DNA of 55,132 nucleotides, taken from IMG/VR virus record IMGVR_UViG_3300043427_002441, positions 1-55,132 of that record, one strand, 5' to 3'. The notes under the pieces are model-generated. The model was not told the origin of the DNA. It saw nothing but the letters and a program-made list of their open reading frames with translations, and searched no databases. This stretch comes from a virus. The position numbers and the translations under genes were made by a program. Shown here in pieces: positions 23,621-33,182 of the stretch (position 1 is the first letter of the stretch; every line of letters starts with the position of its first letter).

Positions 23621-24295
23621 TTACTCTGCTAATGCTCCACCACTTGCTGCTCCACCTGAAGCAAAAGAACCCGCAGTTTCATTTCCAGTAAGTCTTGTAT
23701 TTTCTTCACTCAATAAATCATCCTCTTCAGGTTGAGTTGATGCCACACCACCACCAAATGCAGACCTAGTTTCTTCACCACCAACATAAGTTCCAGCAAA
23801 ACACTGCTCACCAAATGTTGAACCTTCTGGTGCAAGATTTCCAGTCAGAGCATCACAATCTGCTTTATTTGACTTCAATAAAATTTTTCCTGATTTAGAA
23901 TCTAGTAAAATATTTCTACCTGCCTTGATATCAACATCTTCATCTGCTTCAATCATTATGTTTTGAGCACGTATTCTAACTCTTCCATTCTTTTCCGCTG
24001 TTATACAAATATCCCCGTTCTTTCCGGTAATGACAATATCAACTCCAGTCGATTGACTTTTTTGACCGGCAATAATTTCAATTGATTGGTCATTATATAT
24101 TTTATAGATACCGCCTTCGGTTAATCCTTTAACACATACGTCTTTATTGTCTGTCGTTGCATATTGTGTATGAACATCAGGTCCATTGAGTCCCATTTGG
24201 GGATTAGCAACATCACTTCTGACTTTTGGACCATCACTCTTCAGCTTTCGCTGTTGCCAGTTCTGTCTACTTTTTGGTCTTTCTCCTTTTCCCAT
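23621..24295 (-). CDS. baseplate spike-like beta-helix protein (224 aa)
   Basis: After a basic start (MGKGERPKSRQNWQQRK), residues ~55-155 show alternating short strands (VDIVITGKNGDICITAEKNG, VRIRAQNIMIEADEDVDIK, ILLKS) like the triple beta-helix needle of T4 gp5C or VgrG. The tail is Gly/Ala/Ser-rich. The start shares bases with the stop of the gp5-like hub gene, consistent with a spike split from the hub as a separate polypeptide. It probably caps the hub and pierces the outer membrane. Confidence 0.7.
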   Translation of the reverse strand: MGKGERPKSRQNWQQRKLKSDGPKVRSDVANPQMGLNGPDVHTQYATTDNKDVCVKGLTEGGIYKIYNDQSIEIIAGQKSQSTGVDIVITGKNGDICITAEKNGRVRIRAQNIMIEADEDVDIKAGRNILLDSKSGKILLKSNKADCDALTGNLAPEGSTFGEQCFAGTYVGGEETRSAFGGGVASTQPEEDDLLSEENTRLTGNETAGSFASGGAASGGALAE

Positions 24296-26349
24296 TAGCT
24301 AACACAATCAATAGATTTAATTGGTTCTCCAAATATTCCAGCCTCTGTTCTCAATATTGGTCGTAGAACAGCACCAAATCCAGTATCTGATTCTATAGTA
24401 AGTTCAGGAATATCTGTAACTGGTTTATTTATTGCCGTTGTCGTTGCCGCTGGAGTAACTTTGACTATTCCACCATTAACTACATTAGCAGTATACTTGT
24501 TACCAAAATTATCAGTTATGACATCACCATCATTATAATTTTCTCCAGACTCTTGAACTAGAATATCCTCTAAGTAATAATCAACTTCTTCATCAATTGG
24601 ATAATTCTCACCTTCTGATACTACGTAAATATATTTAATTCTCCCACTATCATCTTCTTCTAATACAGCTCTAGCAATAGCACCATATCCTTGTCCACAG
24701 TTATCTTCAAATTCTACAAATGGTGGGAAGAAATATCCAGATCCCGGATCCACTAATTTAACTCCAATAATACTACCAGTTTTACTTGACCCAGATCCAA
24801 CAATTCCACCAAATAATGGAATTGCAGATGCTCCAAAACCTCCTCCACCAAAAATTTTAACTTTAGGAGGTCCACAGAATTTAGGAGGTCCACTGTAACA
24901 TCCTCCAATGGACGAAGAACCTATTTTACTTGAAGATGCAAAAGACCCGAAAGTATTAACTAAAGATGATGCGGAATTAACCAAACCAGTTGCTTGATTA
25001 AGAACATCGCTGATTCCACCAGCGGCGGCAGAAAGAGTTGAGGCAATGTTATTTGCTCTCTCCACAACATCATCGAAATTTGTATTTTCACTTCCCTTTG
25101 GACCAGATCCAATCGTCCATTGATCAGTCATTCCTTTAGACTTATTAGCTGATTGACTACAATCAAGTGGAGATGCTGCTCCAGCAATTCCAGATCCAGA
25201 ACCTCTCAACAACCCAGAAACACTAAAACCACCTGCAAACTTTAAGATTGGTCCAAGTCCTTTAATTGCAGAAGACAAACCTCCAGAAATGTTATCAATT
25301 ATGTTATTAACAAGAGATCCAACAAACTGATTTGCTACGCAACTGACAAAATTTTGAACATTTTCTAGAGTTGATTTAAGCATACCTTTAATTATGCTTC
25401 CAAGACCACCAATTATTTTTCCACCAAGACAAACTATTTCAGACTGTAATTTCTTAACTGGATTAACCATTGCCTTTTGTGCGGCAACTCCAGCTTCATG
25501 TGCTATAGAATCAATTTTGGTTGCTGCGAATACAACTGCATAAACAGCTTTATATAATGCTTTCAATCCAGAATTAATAATAGGTATCATTTGCTTATAG
25601 ACTGAATTAATTGCATTCCCAACTAATTCATTAGTTGCCGATTGAATTTTTTCAGAAACTCTATCAATCTCACTATTTAAATTATTAAGAAAATTATTGG
25701 CATTTTGTATTTTTTTAGTTAAATTTGAAATTTCTGTAGAAATTTTATCTACAGTTGTATTTTTTGTCGTATTTCCAAATTGAACTGTTTCTCCTATTCC
25801 AGAAAAATAGGATATCTCATCTCCAGGAGATAAAGAAATACTTTTCGCCAATGCTGGAGGTACGTGTCTTGGAGATTTTTGAGACTCTGCATTTGACTCA
25901 TTTGACTGGTCAGGTTTTAGTGTTCCATTTGGTTTTTTAACTTTTCCAGTGTACCCAGTAAATGGTTGAAATGGATTTTTATAATCACCAGTTGCAACTT
26001 GAGAAGTTCTTCCGAAACATCCCATGATAACTGGTATTTGTGCATTGTCACCGTCTAAGAAAAATCCTAATACAATATCACCCGGAGAAATTTTTACAGA
26101 TGTGGAGTTATTTCCAGCGCCAGTTCCATCCGTTGTAGATAATAAACATTGAGCCCATGGCAAATCTTGATCGGGTAGTTCAGTTGTATCACTTGGATGA
26201 TATCCCATGATACGAACTTTAAATCTATTTCCCCATCCAGTTCCATTTATTTGCCCACCATGAGTAGACTCTGGTGGGATTTGCCCAATCCACCAACGGA
26301 ATCCATCTCTACCAATAAAATTACTTTTAATGAGTGATTGGTCTATCAT
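24295..26349 (-). CDS. 5: baseplate hub protein, gp5-like without lysozyme domain (684 aa)
   Basis: Residues ~10-125 match the gp5 OB-fold: FRWWIGQIPPES, NRFKVRIMGYHP, LPWAQCLLSTTDGTG, PGDIVLGFFLDGD, IPVIMGCFG. T4 gp5 then carries a lysozyme domain. Here a long helical, hydrophobic and Gly/Ser-rich region follows (~190-480), then a beta-rich C-terminus with repeats (VDPGSGYFFPPFVEF, GENYPIDEEVDYYLE). No lysozyme catalytic signature is visible. Cell-wall cutting is probably done by the 658-residue protein encoded two genes upstream. It overlaps the gp27-like gene by four bases. Confidence 0.8.
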   Translation of the reverse strand: MIDQSLIKSNFIGRDGFRWWIGQIPPESTHGGQINGTGWGNRFKVRIMGYHPSDTTELPDQDLPWAQCLLSTTDGTGAGNNSTSVKISPGDIVLGFFLDGDNAQIPVIMGCFGRTSQVATGDYKNPFQPFTGYTGKVKKPNGTLKPDQSNESNAESQKSPRHVPPALAKSISLSPGDEISYFSGIGETVQFGNTTKNTTVDKISTEISNLTKKIQNANNFLNNLNSEIDRVSEKIQSATNELVGNAINSVYKQMIPIINSGLKALYKAVYAVVFAATKIDSIAHEAGVAAQKAMVNPVKKLQSEIVCLGGKIIGGLGSIIKGMLKSTLENVQNFVSCVANQFVGSLVNNIIDNISGGLSSAIKGLGPILKFAGGFSVSGLLRGSGSGIAGAASPLDCSQSANKSKGMTDQWTIGSGPKGSENTNFDDVVERANNIASTLSAAAGGISDVLNQATGLVNSASSLVNTFGSFASSSKIGSSSIGGCYSGPPKFCGPPKVKIFGGGGFGASAIPLFGGIVGSGSSKTGSIIGVKLVDPGSGYFFPPFVEFEDNCGQGYGAIARAVLEEDDSGRIKYIYVVSEGENYPIDEEVDYYLEDILVQESGENYNDGDVITDNFGNKYTANVVNGGIVKVTPAATTTAINKPVTDIPELTIESDTGFGAVLRPILRTEAGIFGEPIKSIDCVS

Positions 26350-27704
26350 TTGTTATTTGTTCCGTAACGTCCAAATGTATCTCTGATTAATTTCATCGAT
26401 GTATAAGATGCCGTACTATCAAAATGATGGCATATCTCTTTAATCATATATAGACCACTTTGATCCTTATCATACTCTTCTTTATTAGATCTTGATATAG
26501 TTGGAAATTTGCAAGTAATTATATCACCGGCTTTTAGATTAGTGTTTAGTGGTACGGTCATACTCAATGCTTGAGTAAACATTAAGTTATATCTCATAAT
26601 TGCCTGAGACTGATATTTTTCTGGTTCAGCATTTACATCAGTTGAAATATCCTTATCCATTGTACCAACATCTAAAATTGCTGTTAAAAATCTAGTCGGC
26701 GTAGTTCCCAAATCTTCATTAGAATCCCCACCTATTTTAGGTAATGTAACCGTTTTACCAAGATTTTTAGTTTTTCCAGCATAGTTATCTGATGTAAAAA
26801 GTCCTTTCTGAGGATTTGTAAATTCAAACGTTAATGGATTATAGAAAATTCTATAACTTGAATATGTTCCCATTCTCAATTTTTCAATTAAATTTTGATT
26901 TTGCTCAGTCACATAACTCAAAATTTTAAAATCATTTGAAGGAAGATCTGCAGTTCCTTCAAATTCTGTGGAAGATTGATTAACTTCTGTGAAACTGTAT
27001 TCAGCTTTAGAATCTTGAGAGATTAAATTATCTAGCGATCTAAATTGAAATCCATCTTGTGTTTGATAGAATAAAAATCCCGCTGTGGCATCTCCAGAAG
27101 AATTAGGTGCAGCCTTAGATGCCAACCAAACCAACACAGTAAATGGTTTTCTCATGTTTCCAATAAAACCATACTTATTTGAAGACTTCTCTATTGTTCC
27201 GATATTATTTGTTTTTAAATAATTTTTAAGAATATCATTAACTGCTTCATCAATAGTCGCTGTAACTGGATATTTTTTTCCAACTCTTGAAGTTTCATTG
27301 GTAAATGCTTCTCTAGAAACTAGATGAAGAGTAAATGATTCTCTCTGTGTATCAGAAATAACATCACTAATACTAGAAACATACAAGTATTTTGATGGGT
27401 CTGTAGAAAAATCTAGTCCTTTATTTGTATTAGAATTTCCTTTTATCTTTATTGATACTCTTTCAGCACCTCTTAAAGGAAGTCCATTGTAAATTGACTG
27501 CTTATCACCATCAGCGTTTCCATCAGAGTCTGAAGGAGAAACAGTATCACCACCATTTACAACTCTTAGTTTTGCCGTTATAACTGGAGAAAAAATATCC
27601 TCATAATAATCAATAGAAACAGTACCGACTTTCATATCAACCGTTTTTTTCTGGTCGTTAGATTCAATTATAATTTCTTCGTAGATAGATTGTTTTGTTG
27701 ACAT
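26346..27704 (-). CDS. 27: baseplate hub protein, gp27-like (452 aa)
   Basis: Begins MSTKQSIYEEIIIESNDQKK; beta-rich with the VgrG/gp27-style hub pattern (KVGTVSIDYYEDIFSPVITA, KYLYVSSISDVISDT). Its position between the gp5-like hub gene and the tail lysin, and its size (T4 gp27 is about 390 residues), support a gp27-type trimeric hub that joins spike and tail tube. The gp27 assignment rests more on position and fold expectation than on residues I can match. Confidence 0.65.
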   Translation of the reverse strand: MSTKQSIYEEIIIESNDQKKTVDMKVGTVSIDYYEDIFSPVITAKLRVVNGGDTVSPSDSDGNADGDKQSIYNGLPLRGAERVSIKIKGNSNTNKGLDFSTDPSKYLYVSSISDVISDTQRESFTLHLVSREAFTNETSRVGKKYPVTATIDEAVNDILKNYLKTNNIGTIEKSSNKYGFIGNMRKPFTVLVWLASKAAPNSSGDATAGFLFYQTQDGFQFRSLDNLISQDSKAEYSFTEVNQSSTEFEGTADLPSNDFKILSYVTEQNQNLIEKLRMGTYSSYRIFYNPLTFEFTNPQKGLFTSDNYAGKTKNLGKTVTLPKIGGDSNEDLGTTPTRFLTAILDVGTMDKDISTDVNAEPEKYQSQAIMRYNLMFTQALSMTVPLNTNLKAGDIITCKFPTISRSNKEEYDKDQSGLYMIKEICHHFDSTASYTSMKLIRDTFGRYGTNNK

Positions 27705-29680
27705 TAGGTGTAAGACAAATCTAAGAGTAAATGATTTTTTATAAGATTATTTAACACTTTTTGTTTATCAAGTGTCATAGGTTGCATCATTTGACCTGGG
27801 GCAGACTGTGCCTGAGGAACTTGCATTTGTTTCTGAGGAATATCATTAACTATGGCAACTTGTGGAGCTTTTGCTGGTGCTGCAGAAACTTGCTGTGCTG
27901 GTTTTCCTTGTGTAGGAGATACCTGAGCTAATGAAGGTTGTTGAGAAACAGATGGAGCAACAAAACCTTGAGGTGGTTTTGAAGTATACATTAACACGTC
28001 AACATAAGGATCTGGACTTGTATCACCACCATAAGAAGTTCCAGACATATTTTTTGTTGCTTCCAAGTGCAAGTGTGGTGCAGTTGTCATCGTTCCACTA
28101 TTACCACTTCTTGCAAAAGGTTGCCCAGGTTTAACTTCACCACCGGTAATTAACTGAGCACTTAAGTGAGCAAGTCTAAGTCTAATATTTAATGATGGAA
28201 TGATAATATCCATATATTTTCCATAGCCACCTTCTGTTCTAGATTCAACAACTTTACAAGGTAGTTTACATGAAATATAAGTTCCAGAATTCATTCCAAT
28301 ATCAATTCCACCGTGTTGTGCATATTTACCAGTAATTGGATGTATTCGTCCTCCAAATAAACTAGTAACTGTACCAATTCCTCCCTGTATTGATTGCCCT
28401 TTACTATATCTCTTATTTGAATTTAATTGAAATGAACCTGATGTTGGTGCTGAAGTTGTTTGTGCTGGAGATGGAGTAGGAGTAGACAAAGATTGTTTAT
28501 AAGTTTTCTGTAAAGAAGATAAAGATTTTACTGGTTGTCCATAATAACTTTTACCACTAGCAACGGGAACTGATGCCCATTCTGGTGCAAGTAAAGAAGA
28601 AACTCTTTGTGAAAATCCTTCAGACTGAAGCATTTGGGCAGTAACTCCTCTTCTTTTTGCTAAAGCAAGAGCTGCTCTGTCCTGTACTTCTGGAGTAAAT
28701 GGTTCATTTGGTTTTAAATCACCAGACTTAATAAGACTTTCAAGAGTAAATGGCATGAACTGATAAGCACCGGTTGCTTTTGAACCTGACCCATATCCAG
28801 GAATTTTACCTCCACCTAATCTTTGTGGCAGTCTTCCAGTATCTGCCATATTAATTGTCTCTTGAACTGTTAATTTACCTTCGGATAATTCTTTAACTAC
28901 ATTTCCGCCGAAAATTGTACCATAACTTTTTGTTGTTCCTTCAGCAAATCTTAAGGTTTTTAATAGTGCTTGCTCTTGTGGAGTTCCATATCCACTTACT
29001 GAAGATGAAGGTCCTCCAGGTTCAGTAGTATAAGAAGTCCCCATTGGACTAGGTTGTTCACCTGGCATTTCTCCCAATGGAGTTGTAACTAATTTAATAC
29101 CATCATCTATTGAAGAATTTAAATCAGAAAAAGAATTGTAAAGATCATTTATAGAATTTTGAAATCTATTGCTAGTATCAAAAAAATCTAGTCTAACGAT
29201 GTTTGTCAAAACCGCTCCGATTACTCTTCCACTATTTGTAAATATCTTGGTAACTCCCGTAACAAAATTAGATAAGACTGTTCCTGCTTTTTTTAATCTA
29301 CCAATCAAATCAGTAGCCATTTGAATAATATTAGGTAAATTATACACCAACCATCCAACAACAAACCCACCAATAGCATCCATAATACGACCAAGAAATC
29401 CTTTGGTGCTTTCAGCAATAATGTTTCTAGCGCCCATTACGGCACCACCACCAACGTTTTTAGACTCTAAAAGTTCTTCAGCATCCTTTCTTTTTATATT
29501 CTCTTGTCTTTTTTTAAATAATCTATTATCACTAATTATCGCCTCTCTTTTAACTTTAGTTTTCTTAAATAAAACTGTTTTTATACTCGTAGCATCCTTT
29601 GAAGCGGACTGAAACCCACTACGAATATTTTTAAATTGATTTTGAAGCCCTATGGATGGTTTTAAAGTTGTGGTTGCCAT
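27704..29680 (-). CDS. tail-associated lysin: membrane helix, GH104-like muramidase, M23 peptidase
   Basis: 658 residues. The basic N-terminus is followed by a hydrophobic helix (IGGFVVGWLVYNLPNIIQM, ~103-121). Residues ~235-370 resemble a GH104 muramidase, with catalytic-type E247 in LRFAEGT, GYGSGSKATGAYQFMPFT and FTPEVQDRAALAL. Residues ~430-550 form a LytM/M23 zinc endopeptidase with HGGIDIG, LAHLS and APHLHLE (metal ligands H, D and HxH). The tail is Pro/Gln/Ala-rich. It would cut both glycan and peptide bonds of peptidoglycan during DNA entry, compensating for the missing lysozyme domain in gp5. It lies in the hub operon. Confidence 0.85.
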   Translation of the reverse strand: MATTTLKPSIGLQNQFKNIRSGFQSASKDATSIKTVLFKKTKVKREAIISDNRLFKKRQENIKRKDAEELLESKNVGGGAVMGARNIIAESTKGFLGRIMDAIGGFVVGWLVYNLPNIIQMATDLIGRLKKAGTVLSNFVTGVTKIFTNSGRVIGAVLTNIVRLDFFDTSNRFQNSINDLYNSFSDLNSSIDDGIKLVTTPLGEMPGEQPSPMGTSYTTEPGGPSSSVSGYGTPQEQALLKTLRFAEGTTKSYGTIFGGNVVKELSEGKLTVQETINMADTGRLPQRLGGGKIPGYGSGSKATGAYQFMPFTLESLIKSGDLKPNEPFTPEVQDRAALALAKRRGVTAQMLQSEGFSQRVSSLLAPEWASVPVASGKSYYGQPVKSLSSLQKTYKQSLSTPTPSPAQTTSAPTSGSFQLNSNKRYSKGQSIQGGIGTVTSLFGGRIHPITGKYAQHGGIDIGMNSGTYISCKLPCKVVESRTEGGYGKYMDIIIPSLNIRLRLAHLSAQLITGGEVKPGQPFARSGNSGTMTTAPHLHLEATKNMSGTSYGGDTSPDPYVDVLMYTSKPPQGFVAPSVSQQPSLAQVSPTQGKPAQQVSAAPAKAPQVAIVNDIPQKQMQVPQAQSAPGQMMQPMTLDKQKVLNNLIKNHLLLDLSYT

Positions 29681-29681
29681 A

Positions 29682-31430
29682 TCAGACTAATACATTATAG
29701 TTAATTTGGGAGTATAATGCATAAAAATTATCTGGATTTGACGAACTTATCTGAGGAACATCACTTGCAGCACCAGGTTGTGAAGACAATACAGTATCTC
29801 CAGGTCCTTGTGCCCCAGGAACAGAAGACATCATAACAACATTTGGTTTTGGTTCCGGAACCTCTCCAACCTTAGCAGGTGGTGTTGGAATACTCTGCGT
29901 TTGTGCTGGAGTTATTGATACAGACGGAGATTGAGTTGCATTTTGAGACTCTCCAGATTCAACAGGGACACTCACATTACCATATTGAGCTGGTTGGCTA
30001 AAATCCATCTCTCCAGACATTTTACTAGTATCAAGATTAAAAGATAAATCAGCAGAGGCAGGTGCCATTTTAGCAGATGGTGTTACCTCTGGTGTTTGTG
30101 CAGGAGTTGGTGGTGCTGCTGCTTCTACTGGTTGTATGGCTGCTGGTGTTTGAGGAACTGCCATAACCGCATTTGCAACATATTTCTCAAGGTCCTGACC
30201 AGTCATTCCAGATGCTTTACCATCCGCTCTTGCTTTTTGTGCCGCAGCAAACTGCTCTTTATTAAGTGCTTTATCTGGTCTCTGCCCTGGTGCTAATGCT
30301 CCAGGTGGATTGGGAGATGTTGGCGATTGAGGTTTATTTCCCCCACGAGGAGTGTTTCCTAAAATTCCTGCTCCTCCACGAAAACCAGCCATTTCTGCCA
30401 TATCATCAGCAAATGATACAATCCTACCACCAGCTCCAAGAAGTCCAGGAGCAGCACCTAAAGCACTAACGGCAGCATCAGTATATTCTCCACTCTGAAA
30501 ATTCATTACTGCACCAATACCAGCTTGTGCGGTATTAATTAATCCAGGACCCCTAGGAGCAGGTTTTGCTCCAGGTTTTCCACTTTTTCCAGGTGCTTCA
30601 GGAGCAATTGGAGTTCCACGAATTCCAACTGCCCTCCCCGCAATAGTAGCCAATCCACCAAATAATTTTCCTATTCCCGTACCAATAAATTTGGTAACCA
30701 ATCCAACAGTACCACTCACAACTCTAATAATTGAACTCAAAGTGTCTTTTACAACACCCATTGACCTGAAAACTATGTTTACAGAGCTAATAATATTATT
30801 GAATATTTCCTGAACTCTATTTTGATTATTATTTGATTGCTGTTGGAATAAAGTAAGAACGCTATTAGTTAACCACCCAGCAAAAAATGTGAATAATGCT
30901 TTCTGAAGTTTTTCAAAAATTGACTGTGTTTTGTTTGTTAATAAACGAATTGGAGCAAGAATAGCAGACTGTATTCTAGATTCTAATTCTCTCTCTTTAC
31001 CTTCTCTAATACCCTGTTCAGCAAGTCTAGATTCTTGTAATTGTTCTTGAAGAGTTTGCTGTTTTTCTAATTGAGCGTCAGTAGATAAGAGTTGATTTGA
31101 CTGCTTAATAGATGCGCCAAGGTCACGAACATTTACAGAAATAACTTGCATGTTATTCTGTATATTACCTATTTCTTTTTGAAATACGCCTAATGTTTCA
31201 GATTGTGATTTTTTTATTGCGTTAATTTCATTCTGCAATTGAACAATTGTAATATTTTGTCTCTTGACAATTGCAGAAGTCTGTGGATCTGTACCTCCTC
31301 CTCCACCAAAACCAGCTGCCGCAGATTGAATACTTCTATTTCTAAAAATGGCCAGTCTACTCTCTCTAGACAAATATGACCCTGTGGTAGGATCTACTCC
31401 AGTATTAGCAACGGTAGATGGGTCAGCCAT
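29682..31430 (-). CDS. 29: tape measure / hub protein, gp29-like (582 aa)
   Basis: Residues ~55-165 are coiled coil (IVQLQNEINAIKKSQSETLG, EKQQTLQEQLQESRLAEQG). They are followed by amphipathic to hydrophobic helices (LFTFFAGWLTNSVLTLFQ, VVSGTVGLVTKFIGTGIGKL) and a long Pro/Ala/Gln-rich region. Length is close to T4 gp29 (about 590), and it directly follows gp26 and the small assembly gene, which is the usual tape-measure position. It would set tail length and extend through the tube. The Pro-rich half is poorly conserved, so the name is by context. Confidence 0.7.
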   Translation of the reverse strand: MADPSTVANTGVDPTTGSYLSRESRLAIFRNRSIQSAAAGFGGGGGTDPQTSAIVKRQNITIVQLQNEINAIKKSQSETLGVFQKEIGNIQNNMQVISVNVRDLGASIKQSNQLLSTDAQLEKQQTLQEQLQESRLAEQGIREGKERELESRIQSAILAPIRLLTNKTQSIFEKLQKALFTFFAGWLTNSVLTLFQQQSNNNQNRVQEIFNNIISSVNIVFRSMGVVKDTLSSIIRVVSGTVGLVTKFIGTGIGKLFGGLATIAGRAVGIRGTPIAPEAPGKSGKPGAKPAPRGPGLINTAQAGIGAVMNFQSGEYTDAAVSALGAAPGLLGAGGRIVSFADDMAEMAGFRGGAGILGNTPRGGNKPQSPTSPNPPGALAPGQRPDKALNKEQFAAAQKARADGKASGMTGQDLEKYVANAVMAVPQTPAAIQPVEAAAPPTPAQTPEVTPSAKMAPASADLSFNLDTSKMSGEMDFSQPAQYGNVSVPVESGESQNATQSPSVSITPAQTQSIPTPPAKVGEVPEPKPNVVMMSSVPGAQGPGDTVLSSQPGAASDVPQISSSNPDNFYALYSQINYNVLV

Positions 31431-31596
31431 TAGATTGGTTCTTTAAGTTTTCTTCTTCAATGTACTGCTGAAGTAGAGAGATATATACATCTCTCTCCCA
31501 AGGGATCATATTTTCTAGCTCTGTCAAACTATATTTATGGTGCTGAAGGAGAGCAAAATTAGTTTTATAGTATGACTCAAGATTTTCATGAGCCAT
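31423..31596 (-). CDS. small tail assembly chaperone ORF (gp51-like position; 57 aa)
   Basis: Begins MAHENLESYYKTNFALLQHH and continues with ENMIPWERDVYISLLQQYI: a helical, Tyr-rich peptide typical of the second ORF before tape-measure genes. Its start is two bases after the gp26 stop, and its stop overlaps the tape-measure start by eight bases. It lies in the -1 frame relative to gp26, with a T TTT TTC heptamer five codons before its ATG, so it may also be made as a gp26 fusion. The T4 counterpart is uncertain; gp51 has been assigned to this position in cyanophages. Confidence 0.7.
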   Translation of the reverse strand: MAHENLESYYKTNFALLQHHKYSLTELENMIPWERDVYISLLQQYIEEENLKNQSNG

Positions 31597-31598
31597 AC

Positions 31599-32315
31599 CT
31601 ACCCGAAAAAAGCAGAAAGGCCCTCAAGAACAACTTCACTTTCAACTCCAGTATTTGGATTTTTAATTTTAATAATGTGAGAAAGTTTGGGCATTGTTTC
31701 AAAGAACTTTTCAATTTCTTTGAATTGCTTTGAACTTAGTCCTTCTAAGAATTCTAAAACTTCTTTCTTAGTAAAATCACTAGGATTCCAAGATTCTTCC
31801 TCATTATAAATTTGGTCAATGCACGATGCTATCAAATCAAATGTATCATTTACACTAATATCAGACATTGTAAAATTAGTTTTAACAAATTCATCCATTG
31901 ATGGATACTTCATTCTTAGTGTTAGATTTTCATCTAATGTAATATCTCTCTTATGCTTATCAGAAACTTTTACTTTAATATCATCAAGGTTAATTGAAGT
32001 GGGAACTTGAGTTGTACCATCATCTGGACATGTAACTAGAACATCCACCATTTCACCCACAGATTTTCCACGAATATTTAAAAACAAATATTCAATGTCA
32101 AAAGTAGACAGTTCGTTTACCTTTACACCTTTGGTTAAAATACAATTCGTGATTACATTTTTTACTGCAATAGCAATTTGCTTTGGATCATCAGTCTCCA
32201 TCGCAATAATTAGAATCTTTTCTTCTTTAACTAAAAATGGTCTGTATCTTATTTTCTTCTTTATAGATGGCAATTCCAATTCATATGTTGGAGTAGAAAT
32301 TGTTGGTAAAGGCAT
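31599..32315 (-). CDS. 26: baseplate hub / tape-measure chaperone gp26
   Basis: A 238-residue protein of the T4 gp26 baseplate family: N-terminal LPSIKKKIRYRPFLVKEEK, LFLNIRGKSVGEMV, a DDGTTQVPTSINLDDIKV strand pair, and C-terminal helices with LSHIIKIKNP and LEGLSAFFG. gp26 is needed for hub assembly in T4. It is preceded by a CTAAATA late motif and followed by the 57-residue ORF and the tape measure, the same order as the G/T chaperone genes of lambda-like phages. Confidence 0.85.
   Translation of the reverse strand: MPLPTISTPTYELELPSIKKKIRYRPFLVKEEKILIIAMETDDPKQIAIAVKNVITNCILTKGVKVNELSTFDIEYLFLNIRGKSVGEMVDVLVTCPDDGTTQVPTSINLDDIKVKVSDKHKRDITLDENLTLRMKYPSMDEFVKTNFTMSDISVNDTFDLIASCIDQIYNEEESWNPSDFTKKEVLEFLEGLSSKQFKEIEKFFETMPKLSHIIKIKNPNTGVESEVVLEGLSAFFG
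31605..31611 (-). other. candidate -1 ribosomal slippery heptamer T TTT TTC
   Basis: In the gp26 reading frame the last codons before the stop read GCT TTT TTC GGG TAG. A -1 slip on T-TTT-TTC continues as CGG GTA GGT ATG, in frame with the 57-residue ORF, giving a fusion of about 297 residues. No clear downstream stimulatory structure was seen. Confidence 0.5.
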
Positions 32316-32344
32316 AATTTTTGATTATGAATGTTCAGATATTT

Positions 32345-32351
32345 TATTTAG
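32345..32351 (-). promoter_or_regulatory. late promoter motif CTAAATA over stop codon
   Basis: Minus-strand CTAAATA includes the gp54 stop codon and lies about 30 bp before the gp26 start. Confidence 0.5.
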
Positions 32352-33181
32352 ATGCCAATATTAAAGAATCCACTGTCAAGACTAGAATTTGGAATTGGTG
32401 TTGAATTTGAAGTTAGATAATTCTGTAACGATGCATTTGAATTTTGATTAGAATCTTTATTGTTCTCAAAAGGAACTTTCTGCCCCAGAGCTTGAAGACT
32501 CTCAAGACTAAATACGTCCTTATTAAGTATGTTCACATTATAAAGAAGGTTATTAGAATCTTGACGTTTAACATTTAAACTATATGATCTTCCACAAACA
32601 TATCTTTCATAGTTAAATGTTGCACTCATAGTAAGTGTTTGTGCCGCATCATAAGAAACTCCAATTGAAGATATTGCAATTGGGAAAAGACCGAAAAAAT
32701 TATATTCTAACTCATTTTTAGAACGATAATCTCTGTTAAATTTAATTATTTTTGTATAATCTATCTTATATTCATCAGGATATCTCATTTTATAAAAATA
32801 ATCACTTGTTGTTGGTGAAATTCCAGACCCACTGGAAATATACTCCATCCAGTGCTCTAAAAATTTAACTACCTTATATTCTTTATCAACATAAAAAGAC
32901 AATTCAATAGGAGTAAATATTCTAGTATGAGCGACTTTCTCCATCAATCCGGTATAGTTACCAGCAACATCAGCGGTCGCAAAAGAAGATCCAGGAAGGG
33001 ACGCTGAATTACAAAGAAGACCTGCAGACTCTCCAGTAAATCTAGGATCAACTCCTCTATCCTTCAAATATTCTTTCAAACCCTTTCTAAACCCACCAAA
33101 CCTAAATTCATATTGAGATGTTTGAGCTAGATTAGTAAAAAGTGGTTTAATATCAGATATTTTACGTGGTTTTACAGGCAC
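32348..33181 (-). CDS. 54: baseplate tail tube initiator gp54
   Basis: A 277-residue protein with a tail-tube (gp19) type fold: YEFRFGGFRKGLKEYL, SASLPGSSFATADVAGNY, RIFTPIELSFYVDKEY, VKFLEHWMEYIS, and a C-terminal Asn/Ser-rich tail. T4 gp54 (about 320 residues) caps the baseplate and starts tube polymerisation with gp48, encoded nearby on the opposite strand. It is the first gene of the leftward tail operon and shares a 37-bp divergent promoter region with gp4. Confidence 0.75.
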   Translation of the reverse strand: MPVKPRKISDIKPLFTNLAQTSQYEFRFGGFRKGLKEYLKDRGVDPRFTGESAGLLCNSASLPGSSFATADVAGNYTGLMEKVAHTRIFTPIELSFYVDKEYKVVKFLEHWMEYISSGSGISPTTSDYFYKMRYPDEYKIDYTKIIKFNRDYRSKNELEYNFFGLFPIAISSIGVSYDAAQTLTMSATFNYERYVCGRSYSLNVKRQDSNNLLYNVNILNKDVFSLESLQALGQKVPFENNKDSNQNSNASLQNYLTSNSTPIPNSSLDSGFFNIGI

Positions 33182-33182
33182 T

